From contig CAJMAW010000010.1 of NCBI GenBank assembly GCA_905211485.1, positions 1-35,870 on the forward strand: a stretch of DNA of 35,870 bases. The letters run 5' to 3'. Made by a program: the position numbers and the translations under genes. This stretch comes from an uncultured Lentisphaeria bacterium. Lineage in GTDB: Bacteria; Verrucomicrobiota; Lentisphaeria; Victivallales; UBA1829. Shown here in pieces: positions 31,397 through 35,870 of the stretch. Position 1 is the first letter of the stretch. Every line of letters starts with the position of its first letter. The notes below the pieces were generated by a model. That model did not search any database. It was given only the letters and a program-made list of their open reading frames with translations, and had not been told where the DNA came from.

Positions 31397-32887
31397 ATGT
31401 TCTTGTTTCTCGGAGGAATTCTCCTCCTGGCGGTCGGTTATCTCACCTATGGACGTTTCGTTGAAAAAGTGCTTGCTCCGGACGGGCGGGACACTCCGGC
31501 GAAACTTTCCTGCGACGGTGTGGATTATGTCGTTCTTCCCCATTGGCGCAACATGCTGATCCAGCTTCTGAACATTGCCGGGATCGGTCCGGTGATCGGG
31601 GTGATTCTGGGGATCAAATTCGGGACGATTGTCTTCATCATTATTCCGATCGGCAACATCATTGCGGGTGCGGTGCATGATTTTCTTGGGGGGATGATTT
31701 CCCTCCGGCACAACGGGGCGAATCTGCCGGCGATTGTCCGGATGAATCTGGGAAGGAACTATGCGCATTTCTTTTCCGTCTTCATGGTGTTTCTGCTGCT
31801 GCTGGTGGTGGCGGTTTTCATCAACGTCCCCGCGACACTGATTGACAAGCTGATTCCGGAGGCCTCGATTTTCTGGGTGGCGGTGGGGGTGATTTTCCTG
31901 TATTACATTTGCGCGACGCTTTTCCCTGTGGACAAAATCATCGGAGCGGTGTATCCGTTTTTCGGGGCCGTGCTTCTCCTGGGGACGTTTGCAATCTTCA
32001 TAGCGCTGGTGATTGCGGGAGTCAAGGATCCTGCGCTGTTTACGGAAAGCGCGGGATTCCGGGAACACATGTTCACGCCGGAAAACTACAATCCCATCAT
32101 CCCGATGCTCTTTGTGACGATCGCCTGCGGAATCATTTCCGGATTTCATGCCACCCAGTCGCCGATCATCGCCCGGACGATGGCAAGCGAATATCAGGCG
32201 CGTTCCTCGTTCTACGGCATGATGATTGTCGAAGGCGTCATTGCGATGATCTGGGCGGCGGCGGGACTGGCAATCTACAATCTCTTCCCGGAAAAGATGC
32301 TGATGGATCCGAATCAGGTCCTGAATGACATCACGCGTCATTTCCTCGGCACATGGATGGGTGGACTGACTGTGATCGGAGTGATCGTGCTGGCAATCAC
32401 TTCAGGCGACACGGCCATGCGCAGTCTCAGGCTCAGTCTGGCGGAAATCTTTCATCTTCCGCAGCAATCGGTCCGGAACCGTTTTCTCCTCTGCATTCCG
32501 CTGATTGTGATTGTCGCTCTGCTTTTGGCCTGGTCAAACAAGAGCGCGCAGACTTTCAAGCAGCTCTGGAATTATTTTGCCTGGGGCAATCAGGTGCTTG
32601 CTGCGTCCACGCTGATGGCTGCGGCGGTCTGGCTTGCGTCTCTGCGGAAGAATCTCTGGATTGCGATTGTACCGGGGGTCTTCATGACCTTTATCGTCAC
32701 AACGTACATCCTCTGGATTTCACCTTCCCACAGTGTGGGGGGAGCGGCTCCCATGGGATTCGGCCTGCCGCTGAATCTCGCCTATGTCCTTGCGGGAGTC
32801 ATTTCCCTGGTCTTTGCCGTCTGGGTCTATCTGCGCGGGAAAAAGATGGCGCGGGAGTCCTCCCAGCCTGCGGAAAAAACGGAGTAG
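31397..32887 (+). CDS. cstA: CstA family carbon-starvation / peptide or pyruvate transporter
   Basis: Inner-membrane carrier of the CstA family, known to import pyruvate or peptides in enterobacteria when carbon is scarce. The 496-residue protein is almost entirely membrane helices. Family blocks are RNMLIQLLNIAGIGPVIG, HDFLGGMISLRHNG, GIISGFHATQSPIIARTM and AITSGDTAMRSLRL. It is shorter than E. coli CstA (about 700), matching the short clade common outside enterics. The ATG at 31397 has GAGGGAA about 7 bases upstream. A strong terminator follows, so it forms its own unit or ends one begun at uxaB. The substrate cannot be fixed from sequence. Confidence 0.93.
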   Translation: MFLFLGGILLLAVGYLTYGRFVEKVLAPDGRDTPAKLSCDGVDYVVLPHWRNMLIQLLNIAGIGPVIGVILGIKFGTIVFIIIPIGNIIAGAVHDFLGGMISLRHNGANLPAIVRMNLGRNYAHFFSVFMVFLLLLVVAVFINVPATLIDKLIPEASIFWVAVGVIFLYYICATLFPVDKIIGAVYPFFGAVLLLGTFAIFIALVIAGVKDPALFTESAGFREHMFTPENYNPIIPMLFVTIACGIISGFHATQSPIIARTMASEYQARSSFYGMMIVEGVIAMIWAAAGLAIYNLFPEKMLMDPNQVLNDITRHFLGTWMGGLTVIGVIVLAITSGDTAMRSLRLSLAEIFHLPQQSVRNRFLLCIPLIVIVALLLAWSNKSAQTFKQLWNYFAWGNQVLAASTLMAAAVWLASLRKNLWIAIVPGVFMTFIVTTYILWISPSHSVGGAAPMGFGLPLNLAYVLAGVISLVFAVWVYLRGKKMARESSQPAEKTE

Positions 32888-32921
32888 GGGAAAATTTCAA
32901 GGGCTTCCCCATGAATGGATG

Positions 32922-32974
32922 AAAGACGGAAGAGGGAGATGTGTCCGCTTTGACCCTCTTCCGTCTTTTTTTTT
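32922..32974 (+). terminator. strong rho-independent terminator of cstA
   Basis: Perfect 15-bp arms AAAGACGGAAGAGGG (32922-32936) and its complement (32954-32968), a 17-nt loop, and a 9-T run (32966-32974). It starts about 35 bp after the cstA stop. Confidence 0.9.
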
Positions 32975-33165
32975 CTTTATCCTTCGTTTTTTTACTTCTC
33001 TTTTTTCCCTGTTCCAATTTTTCATTTTTTTGATTTCTATTTCTCTTTGCCGTGATTGATTTTTCTCTCTTCGCTTTTTCATTTTTTCAGACACTTCCGT
33101 TTTACGATGTAAAATCATCCTTCTGAAAAAGTGCCGGATGAAGGGGAAAGAGCCGTTTCTGCAAT
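32975..33165. other. T/C-rich gene-free stretch
   Basis: Most of 32975-33090 is pyrimidine on the plus strand, with repeated T4-T8 runs broken by C. No gene, hairpin or repeat unit is clear. Confidence 0.6.
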
Positions 33166-33193
33166 TTGAAAAGCGTTGTCCGTATGCTATTCT
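33166..33193 (+). promoter_or_regulatory. candidate promoter of the acetylesterase gene
   Basis: TTGAAA (33166-33171), a 16-bp spacer and TATTCT (33188-33193), about 65 bp before the start codon. Confidence 0.5.
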
Positions 33194-33258
33194 CCTGAAG
33201 CAGATTTTTTTCCGGGACAGCCCATAAGATATAAAAAAAACTCAGGAGATGAAGCAGA

Positions 33259-34671
33259 ATGAAAAACGGAACCGTCACTATCCTAATGCTTTTTCCCGCC
33301 CTTTTGTTTCTTTTCATCCCGGGCGCGCTGTTTTCAGGAGAGCAGCGGATCGGGGGCACACTTCTGAAAGTCGAATGCGACCGTGCGGGGAACTGCCAGT
33401 ATTCCGCAGGGGAGGAAATGCGTTTTACAATTTCGGCAGTTGAGGCGAAGACAGGCAATCCGCTTCCGGGGAGCCGCGTGCGCTGTGTCGTGCATCAGGA
33501 CGGACGCCCTTCTGAAACCTGGGAAAAGACTCTTCCTGAAGGCCGGGAGACGCTTCTTCTGAAGGCTCCGGAAGAGAATCCCGGCTGGACTCTTCTTACC
33601 GTGTCCCTGCTGAATGAAAAAGGAAAAAAGACGGGGGCGGATGTCCTCTGCGGAGCGCTTGTGGAAAAGGACCGGATCCGGACTGCGACTCCCGATCCGG
33701 AGGATTTCGACAGCTTCTGGAAAGCTCAGATCGACACCATGAGGAAAAAAGTTGCCGGAGAAAAGCCCGATGCCGGAGTTGAACGGACTCCGATGGAAGT
33801 GCCGGAGAAGTATCGGGAAACGGTCCGAGCCTGGCGTGTCCGTCTCTCCTGCGGCGGCGGAGGAGCTCCGGGGAACTCTCCGGAGGGCGGCGGAGAGCAG
33901 AATTTCGCTTCTGGAATTCTCACGATGCCGATGAAGGCGGAAGAAAAATCTCTTCCTGCGATTGTACAGTTCCACGGCGCCTCCACCGTCGGTGTGGCGC
34001 AGGGACAGTATTATTATGGGGAAAAGGCCATTGCCCTGACTCTTTCCCCTCATCCGGTCGAAAGCGGGATGACTCAGGAATATTACCGGAAGTTCCGGAA
34101 GGAACATCTCGAAGGATATCCGCGGCGGAATGCGGACAACCGGGACAAGTATTATATGAAAGACATGGTCCTGCGTGCCGTCCGCGCACTTGATTATGTG
34201 AAGACTCTTCCTGAATGGAACGGTTCCGTGCTCGTTCTCCACGGGGAAAGCCAGGGGGGATTTCAGTCGATTGCCGCCGCAGCTCTTGTGCCGGAAGTGA
34301 CGCTCTGCGTCTGCATGGTGCCGGCGATGAGCGATCATCTGGCGTATGAGAAAAAGCGCCTCCCCGGATGGCCTGGGCTGATCCGTCTGACAAAGGAAGG
34401 AACTCCGCAGACGGACGAAGCCAATCTCAAAATCTCTCAAAACGCACCGTATTTCGACTCAGTGAATTTTGCAAAACGCGTCAGATGCCCGATTTATCTT
34501 TCCACCGGGCTCCTCGATACAACCTGTCCGCCCACGGGAATTCTGGCACTGCATGCCAATCTGCCGGACTCGACGGAAAGGCATCTCTATATCGCTGCGG
34601 ATAAAGGCCATGCGGCAGGTCATCCGGAGGGGGGGGCCATCTTGGAAAAAATCCTGCGGGAAGGAAAATGA
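33259..34671 (+). CDS. acetyl xylan esterase / cephalosporin-C deacetylase family (CE7-like) esterase
   Basis: Alpha/beta-hydrolase that removes acetyl groups from acetylated oligosaccharides. The 470-residue protein has a signal peptide (about 1-26). A beta-rich N-terminal domain (about 30-135) follows. The AXE1-type hydrolase starts near DFDSFWKAQID (149-159). The triad is visible: Ser331 in HGESQGG, Asp420 in GLLDTTCPP and His451 in DKGHAAGH. Family CE7 enzymes are usually about 320 residues, so the N-terminal domain is extra. A Gly-rich insert lies at about 199-213. AGGAG lies 11 bases before the ATG. It is secreted, and with uxaBA nearby it suggests attack on acetylated pectin or xylan. 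The exact substrate is unknown. Confidence 0.9.
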   Translation: MKNGTVTILMLFPALLFLFIPGALFSGEQRIGGTLLKVECDRAGNCQYSAGEEMRFTISAVEAKTGNPLPGSRVRCVVHQDGRPSETWEKTLPEGRETLLLKAPEENPGWTLLTVSLLNEKGKKTGADVLCGALVEKDRIRTATPDPEDFDSFWKAQIDTMRKKVAGEKPDAGVERTPMEVPEKYRETVRAWRVRLSCGGGGAPGNSPEGGGEQNFASGILTMPMKAEEKSLPAIVQFHGASTVGVAQGQYYYGEKAIALTLSPHPVESGMTQEYYRKFRKEHLEGYPRRNADNRDKYYMKDMVLRAVRALDYVKTLPEWNGSVLVLHGESQGGFQSIAAAALVPEVTLCVCMVPAMSDHLAYEKKRLPGWPGLIRLTKEGTPQTDEANLKISQNAPYFDSVNFAKRVRCPIYLSTGLLDTTCPPTGILALHANLPDSTERHLYIAADKGHAAGHPEGGAILEKILREGK

Positions 34672-34676
34672 GTCTG

Positions 34677-34707
34677 AAAAAGCGCTTCTCCCCCGGAGGC
34701 GGGGAGA
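34677..34707 (-). terminator. terminator of panB on the minus strand
   Basis: Arms TCTCCCC (34687-34693) and GGGGAGA (34701-34707) with a 7-nt loop. On the minus strand a T5 run (complement of 34677-34681) follows after GCGC. It lies between the convergent esterase and panB genes. Confidence 0.5.
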
Positions 34708-34847
34708 GGGGGAGGGACGAAGAAAAGAAGAGAAGATGGGTGGTGAGAGAAAATAAACTGGAAAAAGGAAAGGGTGAAGAAATTCTTTTCTTTTTTTCCC
34801 CCTCTTTTCGCTCCATTTTTTTCTCTCTCTTCCCCGTTGAGCTGGAA

Positions 34848-35654
34848 TCAGAAAGAGTTTGACTCCGCAGGAAATACGCCGTCCCGGACTTCGGAAACAT
34901 ACTCGGAGAAAGCCCGGCGGATTTCCTCATGAAGCACGGCATAGCGTTTGGAATGTTTCGGGATGAAATCGGTAAAGAGGCCGAGGAGATCGTTGACGAC
35001 CTGCACCTGTCCGTCGCAATGCACGCCTGCTCCGATGCCGATGGCGGGAATGGAGATGGCTTCGGCAATCCGTTTGGAAACGGCGGCGGGAATGCATTCC
35101 AGAACGACGGCGAAGGCTCCGGCTTCTTCCAGCTCCTTTGCTTCGGCGATCAGACGCTCTGCCTCCTCCTCCTGACGTCCGACGATCTTATAGGATCCTG
35201 AAGTCTTGATCGACTGGGGCAGAAGCCCGATATGCGCCATGACTGGGATTCCCGCCTCCACCAGACGCCTGACCACAGGCAGGGTGGACGGATCCGTCTC
35301 CAGTTTGACCGCGTCGCACTGCGACTCCTGCAAAAAGCGCGCCGCGTTGGTCAGAGCCTGTTCCATGCTGATGTGGTACGACATGAAAGGCATGTCTCCG
35401 ACCACAAACGCCGCCGGCGCTCCTCTCCTTACCGCGGCGCAGTGATGCAGCATCTGTTCCATCGTGACGGGCAGGGTATTTTCATATCCGAGCACGGCCA
35501 TGCCGAGGGAGTCTCCGACAAGGAGGAGATCGATTCCGCATTCATCCGCCAGACGTGCCGTCGGTGCATCATAAGCGGTCAGCATGACGATTTTTTCTCC
35601 TTCCCTTTTCATTTTTCTGAAACGGTTGACTGTCGGTTTTTTCTTTTCAGCCAT
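34848..35654 (-). CDS. panB: 3-methyl-2-oxobutanoate hydroxymethyltransferase (ketopantoate synthase)
   Basis: Transfers a hydroxymethyl group from methylenetetrahydrofolate to ketoisovalerate, first step of pantothenate synthesis. The 268-residue protein has MLTAYDAP, VGDSLG (Asp48), VVGDMPFMSY (Asp87), KLE (Lys117, Glu119) and VLECIP (Glu186), matching the metal and catalytic residues of E. coli PanB in order and spacing. ATG 35654 begins MAEKKKPTVNRF and has GAGGTG about 7 bases upstream; the frame is open further to 35798 but that part is basic and unconserved. panC and panD are not adjacent. The gene converges with the acetylesterase gene. Confidence 0.96.
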   Translation of the reverse strand: MAEKKKPTVNRFRKMKREGEKIVMLTAYDAPTARLADECGIDLLLVGDSLGMAVLGYENTLPVTMEQMLHHCAAVRRGAPAAFVVGDMPFMSYHISMEQALTNAARFLQESQCDAVKLETDPSTLPVVRRLVEAGIPVMAHIGLLPQSIKTSGSYKIVGRQEEEAERLIAEAKELEEAGAFAVVLECIPAAVSKRIAEAISIPAIGIGAGVHCDGQVQVVNDLLGLFTDFIPKHSKRYAVLHEEIRRAFSEYVSEVRDGVFPAESNSF

Positions 35655-35769
35655 GAGAGCACCTCGCCGGAAGATTTTTTTCTTTTGACTTTTCGCTTTT
35701 CTTTTCAGATTCAGATCAGAAATACCTGAAACAGGAATCTGCGTCTGTATTTTTTCTCCTGATTCACAT

Positions 35770-35798
35770 ACTATATCCCGGAGAGAGGGGTTCTTCAA
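35770..35798 (-). promoter_or_regulatory. sigma70 promoter of panB
   Basis: On the minus strand, TTGAAG (35793-35798), a 17-bp spacer and TATAGT (35770-35775), extended to TATAGTAT. Leader about 110 nt. The remaining sequence to the right edge holds G/C and T runs and no gene I can support. Confidence 0.6.
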
Positions 35799-35870
35799 CT
35801 CTTTTCCGTTTTTTCTCCCGGGGAGGGTGCATTTTTACGGGCGCGGCATTTGTATTTTCCCCTCTCCGGG

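Noticed and set aside
33249..33443. Frame starting at an ATG inside the acetylesterase ribosome site
   Set aside because: It has no AGGAG at proper spacing, is basic and unconserved, and overlaps the esterase signal peptide in another frame.
1..35870. tRNA, rRNA, insertion sequence or prophage
   Set aside because: I read both strands for tRNA T-arm/CCA patterns, transposase motifs and terminal inverted repeats flanking a gene and found none. A covariance-model search would be decisive.

Overview
The window looks like an ordinary chromosomal segment of a Gram-negative bacterium, most likely from the Planctomycetota-Verrucomicrobiota-Lentisphaerota (PVC) superphylum and perhaps a Lentisphaerota/Victivallis-type gut organism. 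That placement is inference. It rests on a small protein of the PVC-restricted Minf_1886 type, an outer-membrane secretin, a multi-membrane-span spermidine-synthase-like protein, and uronate/acetylated-polysaccharide catabolism. I find no tRNA, rRNA, CRISPR array, phage gene or transposase. Coding sequence is moderately GC-rich. Gaps are full of A/T homopolymer runs, purine/pyrimidine tracts and small tandem repeats.

Layout. 0.2-1.6 kb: S41 processing protease (-). 1.9-6.0 kb (+): yebC-ruvC, then phospholipid genes psd and pssA, with a sugar-nucleotide epimerase overlapping the end of pssA. pssA carries a frameshift that looks like an 8-bp deletion. 6.3-8.5 kb (-): a lone receiver-domain protein and argG, the latter followed by a terminator and a nested inverted-repeat structure. 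9.0-17.5 kb (+): Minf_1886-type protein, two-domain M16 peptidase, three-LysM envelope protein, membrane protein with a degenerate SpeE-like domain, and SurA-like parvulin. 17.6-22.0 kb (-): polyamine operon speA, carboxy(nor)spermidine dehydrogenase, nspC. 22.4-27.6 kb (-): an operon joined by ATGA overlaps encoding a secretin-like outer-membrane protein, a MacA-like adaptor, a MacB-type ATPase and a MacB-type permease. 28.1-34.7 kb (+): uxaB-uxaA (galacturonate branch), cstA, and a CE7-type acetylesterase. 34.8-35.7 kb (-): panB.

How the genes fit together. argG feeds arginine, the substrate of SpeA. Agmatine would be turned into putrescine by enzymes not in this window. The dehydrogenase and NspC then make spermidine or norspermidine without decarboxylated S-adenosylmethionine. 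The uronate genes, the acetylesterase and the CstA carrier suggest use of acetylated pectin or hemicellulose and of small carboxylates or peptides. The protease, M16, LysM, parvulin and phospholipid genes serve the envelope.

The most unusual system is the secretin-MacA-MacB operon. A MacAB-like pump appears to be paired with a secretin ring in place of TolC. Other points worth checking are the broken pssA, a 7-bp tandem repeat abutting the pump operon, and a recurring TATAGTAT -10 element at several promoters.
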